Source of the DNA: Candidatus Omnitrophota bacterium
Lineage (GTDB): Bacteria; Omnitrophota; Gorgyraeia; Zapsychrales; Zapsychraceae
NCBI GenBank assembly: GCA_023247445.1
Contig: JAHFGL010000011.1
Location: 1 to 58,428, forward strand
Direction of reading: 5' to 3'
Length of the DNA stretch: 58,428 nt
The stretch's first letter is position 1. The number at the start of each line of letters is the position of its first letter. The notes beneath the pieces were generated by a model, which searched no databases, had not been told where the DNA came from, and saw only the letters and a list, made by a program, of their open reading frames with translations. The position numbers and the translations under genes are program-made. Below are positions 51,107-58,428 of this stretch, piece by piece.

Positions 51107-51273
51107 ATTTTGCTGTTTTAAGATCACATTCTTTTAATCGAAAAATTCCTTGTGAGTTTGCTCTGAGGATACCACATCGCTATGGATATCAAAGCGCCTT
51201 TGAGAAAGTAACAAGAAAGCGAATAGTCAATGAGAGATCAAAGAATTGAATGGATAAGATTGAATAGAATTTC
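51107..51273. other. Intergenic spacer with a possible nrdG remnant
   Basis: This 167-nt gap before nrfH is the largest in the run. 51176-51202 encodes IAMDIKAPL, nine residues identical to the nrdG product (in DNA: GCTATGGATATCAAAGCGCC against GCCATGGACATCAAGGCTCC). It stops soon after at a TAA (51209-51211), and the frame upstream is broken. No convincing promoter or Crp/Fnr box was seen here, so nrfHA may be transcribed from upstream. Confidence 0.4.
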
Positions 51274-51897
51274 ATGAGGACCATTGTTGAATTACTAAAG
51301 GCGCTCGCTCCTCCTCGAGAGTGGTTTTTCCCAGTGGTGTTTTTGTTTGGCGTTCTTATTGGGGTTGTTGTTGTTATTTTACGGATCTCTAACGCGACGG
51401 CATACTTATCAGATGACCCTAAGGCCTGTATCAATTGCCATGTGATGTTCCCCCAGTATGAAACATGGCTTCATTCAAGCCATAGGGAAAACGCGATGTG
51501 TAATGATTGTCATGTCCCACACGATTCTATGGTTAAGAAATATGTGTTTAAGGCGCAGGATGGGTTGCGTCACGCCACAATTTATAGTTTAAGAAAGGAA
51601 CCGCAGGTTATTCGTATGCATGAGTCCGGCCAAGAAGTTGTGCAGTCGAATTGTATTCGATGTCACGAACAATTGCTGGATGGGAACAATCTGATTCACG
51701 GGGATTATCCGCAATACATCCAGGGGAACGCGAAGTTGTGTTGGCAATGTCATCGCGAGGTTCCTCACGGTAGTTTGAGGAGTTTGTCGGCGACTCCTTA
51801 TTATCATGTTCCTGAATTATTGGACACCACGCCACGATGCTTAGAATTCTTACGTGATTTTCTAGAAAAATTAATTACACCAGTAGAGGATAATTGA
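51274..51897 (+). CDS. nrfH: Cytochrome c nitrite reductase membrane subunit NrfH
   Basis: The 207-residue tetraheme cytochrome of the NapC/NirT family has an N-terminal anchor helix (about 18-40, WFFPVVFLFGVLIGVVVVI). Four CxxCH motifs follow: CINCH, CNDCH, CIRCH and CWQCH. It takes electrons from menaquinol at the outer face of the inner membrane and hands them to NrfA, encoded one base downstream. Length and heme number match NrfH. A weak ribosome-binding site (ATAGAATTTC) precedes the ATG. Confidence 0.96.
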   Translation: MRTIVELLKALAPPREWFFPVVFLFGVLIGVVVVILRISNATAYLSDDPKACINCHVMFPQYETWLHSSHRENAMCNDCHVPHDSMVKKYVFKAQDGLRHATIYSLRKEPQVIRMHESGQEVVQSNCIRCHEQLLDGNNLIHGDYPQYIQGNAKLCWQCHREVPHGSLRSLSATPYYHVPELLDTTPRCLEFLRDFLEKLITPVEDN

Positions 51898-51898
51898 C

Positions 51899-53344
51899 AT
51901 GAGTGATTTAAGAGATTTTTTGCGTCAAAATGTCTGGGCTGCCTGGGTGCTTTTTATAATAACTTTGGGGTTGGTTGTTGTTGTTGGATTATTAGCCACG
52001 TCAATTTTGGAACGTCGTGTTGAAATGAAGACGGCGGTTAAGCAGTTTAATCCTATTAATGAAATGGAGACGGATTCTGCGGTATGGGGCCAACAATTTC
52101 CTCGTCAGTACGGTCGATATTTAGAAACAAAAGAAATGGATTTTGCCAGTCGGGAAGGAGGAAACGTGCCCATCGACATGCTGGAGCGTGATCCTCGCTT
52201 GGTTGTGTTGTGGGCGGGGTATGGTTTTAGCAAAGATTATAATCAGGGACGCGGACATTATTACACGATTGAAGATATTCAAAAAACATTGCGTACAGGG
52301 TCCCCTCAGCCGATGACTTGTTTTACTTGCAAGAGTCCTAATGTTATAAAGGCAATGAATGAAGCGGGGGTAGAGAACTTTTATAAAGGGAAATGGAAAG
52401 ACGGCGTTAAGGATATGGTCCATGCCATCGGCTGTTTAGATTGTCATGACCCCAAAACGATGAAACTAAAAATCACTAGACCAGCGTTAAATGAGGCGCT
52501 AGAGCGCCAAGGACAAGATCCGAGTCAGTTGAATCATCAGCAAATGCGTTCACTGATTTGCGCGCAATGCCATGTGGAATATTATTTCAAAGGCGAAGAA
52601 AAATATTTAACCTTTCCTTGGGATAAAGGACTGAGCGTTGAAGAGATGGAACAATATTATGATGAAGCGCGGTTCAAAGACTGGGTGCACGGACTTTCAA
52701 AAGCTCCCATGCTTAAAGCGCAGCATCCGGATTATGAGGTTTATAAAATGGGAATTCACGCCCAAAGGGGGGTTGCTTGCGCGGATTGCCATATGCCGTA
52801 TCGACGAGAAGGAGGGGAAAAATTCACAGATCATCACATTCAAAGTCCTTTAAATAATATCGCTAATTCCTGTCAAGTATGTCATCGCGAAAGCGAAGAA
52901 ACGCTGCGACAGAATGTGTTTGAACGACAGGATAAAATTCGGGAACTGCGGATAAGGGCTGAAGATATTTTGGTTCAGGCTCATGTGGAAGCTAAGGCAG
53001 CCTGGGATGCGGGCGCGACGGAGGAGGAGATGACAAATATTTTGAATTTAATTCGTAAATCTCAATGGCGTTGGGATTTCGCGGCGGCTGGACACGGATC
53101 GTCTTTTCATGCGCCGCTTGAAATTATGCGTGTTTTAGGCCATTCCATTGACCTAGCGCAGCAAGCGAGGCTGGAACTAAATGGTGTTCTTATTAAACGT
53201 GGGGTTGCTTTGCCAGTTATTATGCCGGATATATCTACAAAAGAAAAAGCCCAAGCTTATATTGGATTGGATATGCCAACTTTTATTCGGGAAAAAGCGG
53301 AGTTCTTAAAATCTCTGACAGGAGGGACCAATGTTAAAGACTAA
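51899..53344 (+). CDS. nrfA: Ammonia-forming cytochrome c nitrite reductase NrfA
   Basis: The 481-residue pentaheme enzyme has a hydrophobic N-terminal anchor or signal (about 12-36). The catalytic heme site is CFTCK (Cys141, Cys144, Lys145), the lysine-coordinated heme of NrfA. CLDCH, CAQCH, CADCH and CQVCH complete the five hemes. Catalytic His/Tyr/Arg regions appear in KMGIHAQRGVACADCHMPY and TDHHIQSPL. It reduces nitrite to ammonium with six electrons in the periplasm. It starts one base after nrfH and overlaps the next transporter gene by 14 nt. Together these define dissimilatory nitrate reduction to ammonium. Confidence 0.97.
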   Translation: MSDLRDFLRQNVWAAWVLFIITLGLVVVVGLLATSILERRVEMKTAVKQFNPINEMETDSAVWGQQFPRQYGRYLETKEMDFASREGGNVPIDMLERDPRLVVLWAGYGFSKDYNQGRGHYYTIEDIQKTLRTGSPQPMTCFTCKSPNVIKAMNEAGVENFYKGKWKDGVKDMVHAIGCLDCHDPKTMKLKITRPALNEALERQGQDPSQLNHQQMRSLICAQCHVEYYFKGEEKYLTFPWDKGLSVEEMEQYYDEARFKDWVHGLSKAPMLKAQHPDYEVYKMGIHAQRGVACADCHMPYRREGGEKFTDHHIQSPLNNIANSCQVCHRESEETLRQNVFERQDKIRELRIRAEDILVQAHVEAKAAWDAGATEEEMTNILNLIRKSQWRWDFAAAGHGSSFHAPLEIMRVLGHSIDLAQQARLELNGVLIKRGVALPVIMPDISTKEKAQAYIGLDMPTFIREKAEFLKSLTGGTNVKD

Positions 53345-54926
53345 TATTCAAAATTGGGATGTCGAAAATCAGTCGTTTTGGGATGCCGAAGGTAAGAAAA
53401 TAGCTTTTCGAAATCTTTGGATTTCCATCTCAGCGTTGTTTCAATCTTTTGCCGTTTGGATCATGTGGGGCATCATCATTGTCCAGATGAAGAAGCTTGG
53501 TTTTACACTGGGTATGCCCCATGAAACGGCCCAAGATCTCAAAGTCATTAATGAATTACTTTGGACTTTACCGGCTATTGCCGGTTTATCAGGCGCAACG
53601 CTACGTATTCCACATTCATTCTTAATTGCCATCGGAGGCGGCAGGAATGTTGTTTTTATTTCAACTATACTACTTATGATACCTGCGGTAGGTGCAGGAT
53701 TTGCGCTGCAGAACAATAACACGCCTTATTATATATTTGCGCTGCTTGCTGTACTTTCTGGTCTTGGGGGCGGTAATTTTGCATCATTTATGTCAAATAT
53801 TTCATTCTTTTTTCCTAAGAGAATGCAGGGTACGGCATTGGGTTTAAATGCGGGTTTAGGAAACCTTGGGGTCAGTGCCGTGCAATTTATGATTCCAATT
53901 TTAATTACAGGCGGTTATTTTGGCAGTCCGGCGGGTCCTGGATTAGCACTGGTTGAGCCGGATGGAGGCAAAGTTGTCGGTTCTTTGGTGTTTATTCAAA
54001 ATGCGGGGTGCGTAGGCGCTCCTTTATTATTTTTGTCGGCTATTGCGGCCTATTTCGGTATGAATAATTTAAAAATAGCGACTCCGCAATTGGGTGATAC
54101 ATTCGGTGAATTCAGGAAGATTTTATTATTGATTCTTTTTGGTGTAATTGCCGCTGGGACCGGGGCGTACATGCTCACAGGTTTAAAGCTTAATATGTGG
54201 ATTGTCTTGCCGGTAACTATCATGCTGACTTTAATGATCATAAAATTTTTCTCGCCAAAGCAAATTCAAGATAATCTACAACGTCAGTTTGCAATATTCA
54301 ATAATAAGCACACATGGATCATGACTGTCTTATATGTAATGACATTCGGGTCATTTATCGGTTATTCCGCCTCATTTCCAAAATTGATCCAGGATGTTTT
54401 TGGTTATCTACCTGATGGTTCAGTAAATCCAAACGCACCCAATCCGATGGTATGGGCTTTTTTGGGACCATTAGTTGGAGCATTAATCCGCCCAATCGGG
54501 GGATGGTTTGCTGATAAAATAGGAAGCGGATCTAAAATTACTACATGGAGCACAATCATGCAGGTATTTGCATGCCTAGGTGTTGCATTTTTTGTTGTCA
54601 AAGCTAAAGCATCTCCTTCCCCAGAAGTGTTTTGGTTGCCTTTTTTTGGCCTCTTTATGCTTTTATTTTTTGCGGCTGGCATAGGAAACGGATCGACATT
54701 TCGCAGTATCCCTTATATTTTTCCAAAAGAGTTGGCTGGTCCTGTTTTGGGCTGGACTTCGGCCATTGCTGCTTATGGGGCTTTTATTATTCCTATTGTC
54801 TTTGGTCAGCAAATTAAAGCCGGACACGCTGAATACGCGCTTTATGGATTTGCCGTTTATTACATGGTTTGTCTTTTTTTGAATTGGTATTATTATGACC
54901 GGAAGAATTCAGGTATTAAGTGCTAG
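53331..54926 (+). CDS. NarK/NNP-type MFS nitrate/nitrite transporter, second copy
   Basis: The 531-residue protein has about 12 hydrophobic helices and the nitrate-nitrite-porter signature segments (GLGGGNFASFMSNISFFFP, KRMQGTALGLNAGLGNLGVS). It is longer than typical NarK1 because of extra residues in the N-terminal and mid loops. It differs from the first transporter in lacking the loop insertion. It overlaps nrfA, so nitrite export/import and reduction are co-expressed. Two distinct porters in one run suggest separate uptake and antiport duties. Confidence 0.92.
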   Translation: MLKTNIQNWDVENQSFWDAEGKKIAFRNLWISISALFQSFAVWIMWGIIIVQMKKLGFTLGMPHETAQDLKVINELLWTLPAIAGLSGATLRIPHSFLIAIGGGRNVVFISTILLMIPAVGAGFALQNNNTPYYIFALLAVLSGLGGGNFASFMSNISFFFPKRMQGTALGLNAGLGNLGVSAVQFMIPILITGGYFGSPAGPGLALVEPDGGKVVGSLVFIQNAGCVGAPLLFLSAIAAYFGMNNLKIATPQLGDTFGEFRKILLLILFGVIAAGTGAYMLTGLKLNMWIVLPVTIMLTLMIIKFFSPKQIQDNLQRQFAIFNNKHTWIMTVLYVMTFGSFIGYSASFPKLIQDVFGYLPDGSVNPNAPNPMVWAFLGPLVGALIRPIGGWFADKIGSGSKITTWSTIMQVFACLGVAFFVVKAKASPSPEVFWLPFFGLFMLLFFAAGIGNGSTFRSIPYIFPKELAGPVLGWTSAIAAYGAFIIPIVFGQQIKAGHAEYALYGFAVYYMVCLFLNWYYYDRKNSGIKC

Positions 54927-54942
54927 TTAGAAACAAGGTGAT

Positions 54943-55452
54943 ATGGATAAACCAAAGCCAATAATTCTTTCAATCAATATTTCAAAGGGTGGGATTCCAA
55001 AAAAGCCGATTCAATCTATCCGTCTTGATATTGATGGATTCGATGGTGATGGACACAATCATGAGAAACACCGCACACCTTTACAGGCGGTATGTTTGCA
55101 GGATATCGAAAAGCTTAATGAGTTGTGTAACGAGGGATATTTGTTAGATGCTGGAACAACGGGAGAGAATCTTACTATGCGTGATTTGAACGTAAATTAT
55201 CTCCCGATTGGAACGATTTTACGATTTTCGAGTGGTGTTCTTCTTGAATTAACCAAAGTTCGCAAACCTTGTTATGTTCTTGATGCGATTAATCCAAAAC
55301 TTAAGGAAGATATTGTAGGGCGTTGCGGAATGTATGCCAAAGTTCTCCATGAGGGAACGCTAATGATAGGTGATAGGGTTGAATCTATTGAGTTGCCTCA
55401 ATTCATGCTGCGCGAGGCAGGTCAATGTGAAACTATAAAATCAAAGAATTAA
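54943..55452 (+). CDS. MOSC domain protein
   Basis: The 169-residue MOSC protein has FDGDGHNHEKHRTPLQAVCLQ at about residues 38-58, TTGENLTMRDL and a conserved Cys in LTKVRKPCYVLD, the proposed sulfur or molybdenum cofactor ligand. It is related to stand-alone YiiM and MoaC-fused cofactor sulfurase C-terminal domains. It probably helps mature or protect the molybdenum cofactor of the enzyme at 44511. It is the last gene of the run, 16 nt after the transporter. Confidence 0.9.
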   Translation: MDKPKPIILSINISKGGIPKKPIQSIRLDIDGFDGDGHNHEKHRTPLQAVCLQDIEKLNELCNEGYLLDAGTTGENLTMRDLNVNYLPIGTILRFSSGVLLELTKVRKPCYVLDAINPKLKEDIVGRCGMYAKVLHEGTLMIGDRVESIELPQFMLREAGQCETIKSKN

Positions 55453-55536
55453 ATATGTCCCTTCATAAGTTGATGATATAATTTCCTTCCATTGATAGTT
55501 AATTCGTAAAATTTTTTTACTATAACCTATATTACT

Positions 55537-56061
55537 ATGAGCGACAATAAAACAAGTTTGCTTGAAAAATTATTTGAAGGATTCCTTTGGAAATCACGGC
55601 TCATTATTCTTTTTGCCGTAATATTTAGTCTTTTGGGATCTCTTATACTGTTTTTATGTGGCAGTTTTGAAGTGTACTATACTGTTTCGCATCTTTTTCA
55701 CGAGGGAAGCAGGGAGCCTGATTACAACAATCTTTTGATCGGTATTATCGGGGCCGTGGATTTATACTTAATTGGAATTGTGTTACTTATTTTTTCTTTC
55801 GGTATTTATGAACTCTTCATTTCAAAAATTGACATTGCTCAAGAAGAAGGACATAGCCACAATATCCTTGAAATCACCTCATTGGATGAGTTAAAAAATA
55901 AACTTATTAAGGTTATCCTCATGGTGCTAATCGTGAGTTTCTTTAAAGCAATTTTAAGCACTTCCTTTACGACCCCTCTTGAAATGCTTTATTTCGGACT
56001 GGCCATTTTGTGTGTGTCGGCGTGCACGTTTTTTATCCGCAAGATTGAAAAAGAAGAATAG
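55537..56061 (+). CDS. UPF0114 (YqhA-type) membrane protein
   Basis: The 174-residue protein has about four hydrophobic helices (near 20-42, 65-90, 110-130 and 145-165). It shows the UPF0114 order: ESRLIIL-like start (WKSRLIILFAVIFSLLGSLILF), IIGAVDLYLIGIVLLIFSFGIYELFIS, and LDELKNKLIKVILMVLIVSFFKAIL. The family is widespread with no proven function. An 84-nt spacer separates it from the MOSC gene and no clear promoter was recognised. Confidence 0.9.
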   Translation: MSDNKTSLLEKLFEGFLWKSRLIILFAVIFSLLGSLILFLCGSFEVYYTVSHLFHEGSREPDYNNLLIGIIGAVDLYLIGIVLLIFSFGIYELFISKIDIAQEEGHSHNILEITSLDELKNKLIKVILMVLIVSFFKAILSTSFTTPLEMLYFGLAILCVSACTFFIRKIEKEE

Positions 56062-56136
56062 TTTTTTTTGAATTTATCAGATACCGATTTAATGGTATGC
56101 TTACTGACAAATAAAATCAATTTACATTGTATCGTT

Positions 56137-57348
56137 ATGAAAAAAATATCCCTTCTGGTTTTTTTATTTTGTTTCTCCTTGGTAAGTTATTCTTACAGCG
56201 TTGATGTTCCCAAAGATGGTGAAGTCGAAGAGCATTATCCCACCGGTGAGCTAAGTGCCCAGCGTAATTATAAAGATGGAAAATTAAATGGAATCAGCAA
56301 GTCTTTTTATCAGGACGGGCCACTAATGAGTGAAGCCGTTTATAAAAATGATGTTTTAGATGGCGTTTATAAAACGTATTATGAAGATGGCAAAACGTAT
56401 TTTATTAAGAATTTTAAGAATGGGGTACAGCAGGGTGAGGCGAGAGAGTATTTTGATGATGGGAAACTCAAGAGTGTGGAGAATTATAAAGATGATCGCT
56501 TGAATGGTGTTAGTAAATATTATTATGAAAATGGTAATTTAAAGTATGAAATGAATTTTAAAAATGGTTCACTAGAGGGACCAAGTAAAGAATATTACGA
56601 TACGAGTATTTTAAAGAGCGAAGTAAATTATAAAAAGGATCAGTGGGACGGTCTAATTAGTGAATATGATGAGCAGGGCAATCTTTCGGCCCAATGGAAT
56701 TATAAGGATGGCAAGCGTAGTGGTTTATGTAAGGTCTTTTATTCCAATGGTCAACTAAAATGGGATGGCCAATTTAAAGCGGATCTGTTGCAAGGGGTCA
56801 GTTTTACATATGCCCCTAATGGTCAGATTATTGTCGAAGCTAATTTCGTGAATAATAAACTTAATGGCAATGTTAAGGAATATTATGATGATGGAGTTAT
56901 CAAGCGCGTGGCGAATTATAAAGATGATGTCAAACAGGGATTTCTCAAAGAATATTTTCACGATGGAACAATGAGTTTGGAGCGTAATTATGCCCAAGGG
57001 ATCGAGGTTGGGACTTCTAAGGAATATTATGATAATGGTACATTGTGGGTTTTGCGTGAATACACGAGTGCCAACCACGATGGAGTGCTAAAAGAGTATT
57101 ACAGAACAGGAGAGTTAAAGCAGGAATGGCCAATTAAGGGAGGGCTTTTGCATGGGGTCAGTAAGGGCTATTTCCCTAATAAAACGTTGATGGTCGAAGA
57201 AAACTACGTTGATGGAAACAAAAATGGAACATGCCGACTCTACTATAAAAATAGCATACTCGCTTACGATGACACTTATGAAAATGGTGTTCGATTAAAA
57301 CGAAAAGCGTTTGATGAGACAGGAAAATTAGTATCGGAAGAACCTTAA
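56137..57348 (+). CDS. Exported MORN/YwqK-repeat protein
   Basis: The start at 56137 gives a signal peptide (KKISLLVFLFCFSLVSYSYS); an upstream TTG frame extension has no such signal. The 403-residue mature protein is a chain of about 15 repeats of 22-24 residues with consensus YxDGxLKxExNYKDGxxxGxxKEYY. This is the MORN-2/YwqK pattern that forms an extended beta-structure. YwqK itself is annotated as an antitoxin-like protein, but here the signal peptide points to the periplasm or surface. The number of repeats may vary among strains. It is 14 nt upstream of the final GAF/HD-GYP gene. Confidence 0.85.
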   Translation: MKKISLLVFLFCFSLVSYSYSVDVPKDGEVEEHYPTGELSAQRNYKDGKLNGISKSFYQDGPLMSEAVYKNDVLDGVYKTYYEDGKTYFIKNFKNGVQQGEAREYFDDGKLKSVENYKDDRLNGVSKYYYENGNLKYEMNFKNGSLEGPSKEYYDTSILKSEVNYKKDQWDGLISEYDEQGNLSAQWNYKDGKRSGLCKVFYSNGQLKWDGQFKADLLQGVSFTYAPNGQIIVEANFVNNKLNGNVKEYYDDGVIKRVANYKDDVKQGFLKEYFHDGTMSLERNYAQGIEVGTSKEYYDNGTLWVLREYTSANHDGVLKEYYRTGELKQEWPIKGGLLHGVSKGYFPNKTLMVEENYVDGNKNGTCRLYYKNSILAYDDTYENGVRLKRKAFDETGKLVSEEP

Positions 57349-57361
57349 AATTTATTTTAAA

Positions 57362-58428
57362 ATGAAAAAAGAATCTTTAAAAAGACATATCGTTGGTTCG
57401 ATCGAAAACACTTCGATTCTAAGAAAGTTTACGATCCTTTTTTTGGTTATGTCCGTTATACCAATGTTGATTATTTGGTATCTCTATCTTCAAATTCGAG
57501 ATAATGGGACTATTCAAATTACAGCCGCGAGCCTTAATGTTACGCTGCTATTTGTTGTTTTTGGTGTTGTGGTTGGGTATATGGCGATGCGTTCGGTTCT
57601 TCAGCAAATTATTGATTTAACAAATAAAAATCGTATGGCCCTTGGCAATGTTTTTGGAATAGATAAAACTAAGGAATTACTTAATGAATCTAACGAAATT
57701 GCCATTTTAAGTCGGTCATTTTCTGAAATTACTCATCGTTTGGAAGAGAATGTTCGAAGTCTAGAAGAGGCGAAGAAGACACTACATTCTGTCATGGCGA
57801 AGGTTGGGGAAGGGATATCGAATATGGAAAATATTGATACCTTTCTGGAGCTCATTCTTGAGACAGTAACAGATGCATTGTCGGGACGTGTAGGCGTTTT
57901 GATGTTGATTGATGAAAGAAAAAATGAATTTTGGATTAAAACAGTTTATGGCATTGAGTATGACGGCCAGCTTGAGACTCGCATGAAGATTGATGAGGGG
58001 ACATCGATTCATTCTGTTGTTAAATCAAAAAAACCATTTGTGATTCCAAAAATGATTTATGGAACAAGCGAATCAAAAAAGCATAGCTATTTGTTTGAGG
58101 CGCCGATCATTTGTGCGCCCCTTATCGTGCATGACCACGTTAGTGGCGTCATTGCTGTTAGTGGAAGTAAAAACAATTCTAATTTTGCGGATGAGGAATT
58201 AAATCTTCTTTCTAATCTCGCCTCACAAACAGCCATTGCCTTAGAAAACGCCCAGTTAAATAGTAATATTGAGCTAACTTATTTTGAAACAATCTCCGCG
58301 CTCGCCTTGGCCGTTGATGCCAAAGATAAATATTCGCGTGGTCATTTGGATCGAGTTGCTAATCATTGTATTCAAATTGCAAAGAAATTGGGGCTTGAGG
58401 ATGAAGATATAAAAACGCTTAATGATGC
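57362..58428 (+). CDS. Membrane GAF/HD-GYP protein (3' end beyond window)
   Basis: The frame opens at ATG 57362 and runs without a stop to the window edge (355 residues visible). Two hydrophobic helices (about 24-44 and 60-80) are followed by a linker and coiled coil, a GAF domain (about 165-300) ending in ASQTAIALENAQL, then LALAVDAKDKYSRGHLDRVANH. That last segment is the start of an HD or HD-GYP phosphohydrolase domain (compare DAYTHGHTERVTRY at 3578-4759). The catalytic HD and GYP residues lie past the edge. Expected activity: cyclic di-GMP phosphodiesterase. Confidence 0.82.
   Translation, partial: MKKESLKRHIVGSIENTSILRKFTILFLVMSVIPMLIIWYLYLQIRDNGTIQITAASLNVTLLFVVFGVVVGYMAMRSVLQQIIDLTNKNRMALGNVFGIDKTKELLNESNEIAILSRSFSEITHRLEENVRSLEEAKKTLHSVMAKVGEGISNMENIDTFLELILETVTDALSGRVGVLMLIDERKNEFWIKTVYGIEYDGQLETRMKIDEGTSIHSVVKSKKPFVIPKMIYGTSESKKHSYLFEAPIICAPLIVHDHVSGVIAVSGSKNNSNFADEELNLLSNLASQTAIALENAQLNSNIELTYFETISALALAVDAKDKYSRGHLDRVANHCIQIAKKLGLEDEDIKTLND

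Overview
The window is about 58 kb of AT-rich bacterial DNA using the standard code. The outer-membrane-type features (lipoproteins, a PEP-CTERM protein, periplasmic cytochromes, an exported RHS giant) point to a diderm. The style (many 7TM histidine kinases, four-helix-bundle genes in inverted repeats, REP-type transposases, RHS/SpvB proteins, PEP-CTERM with a sigma54 promoter) resembles genomes of uncultured PVC-group or Omnitrophota-like bacteria. That placement is an inference; there is no rRNA or ribosomal protein in the window to test it.

Left end (1-9 kb): the 3' part of a gene very like long-chain acyl-ACP reductase (the cyanobacterial aldehyde-forming enzyme), then signalling genes: a 7TM-GAF histidine kinase, a receiver protein and a GAF/HD-GYP c-di-GMP phosphodiesterase. 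Convergent to these is a four-gene operon (XRE-cupin regulator, receiver, two paralogous 7TM histidine kinases).

Accessory region (9-25 kb): a beta-propeller protein; two four-helix-bundle genes, each inside a different family of inverted repeats; empty copies of both repeat families; a SpoVG-like gene followed by a strongly structured 96-nt element; a RAYT-type transposase with a degraded HUH motif; and a 2582-residue SpvB/FG-GAP/LamG/FN3/RHS protein with a lipase-like C-terminal tip and an adjacent lipoprotein as candidate immunity protein. A lamin-tail protein and three lipoprotein genes (one an M48 protease) follow.

Middle (25-32 kb): a PEP-CTERM protein behind a textbook sigma54 promoter, a receiver protein, serS, a membrane protein, a GIY-YIG protein and tRNA-Ser(UGA). 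The last 22 nt of the tRNA gene recur, with one mismatch, 3.1 kb downstream. This brackets a small island with an auto-regulated-looking nucleotidyltransferase two-gene module, a PP2A-like phosphatase and a secreted protein.

Right part (32-55.5 kb): a Crp/Fnr regulator, then an ideal TGTGA-N6-TCACA box at about -41.5 of a promoter that opens an 18-gene same-strand run. It contains a hemerythrin-like protein, two radical SAM proteins, class III ribonucleotide reductase and its activase, NnrS, a PAS-GAF-GGDEF protein, an acetyl-CoA hydrolase/CoA-transferase fused to a GNAT domain, a molybdopterin nitrate-reductase-type enzyme with cytochrome b, 16-Cys ferredoxin and Rieske partners, two NarK-type transporters, NrfH and NrfA, and a MOSC protein. 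Together they describe anaerobic respiration of nitrate to ammonium, with NO/oxygen stress handling and oxygen-independent dNTP synthesis.

The right end holds a UPF0114 membrane protein, a YwqK/MORN-repeat exported protein and the start of a second GAF/HD-GYP protein. No intergenic gap exceeds 300 bases.
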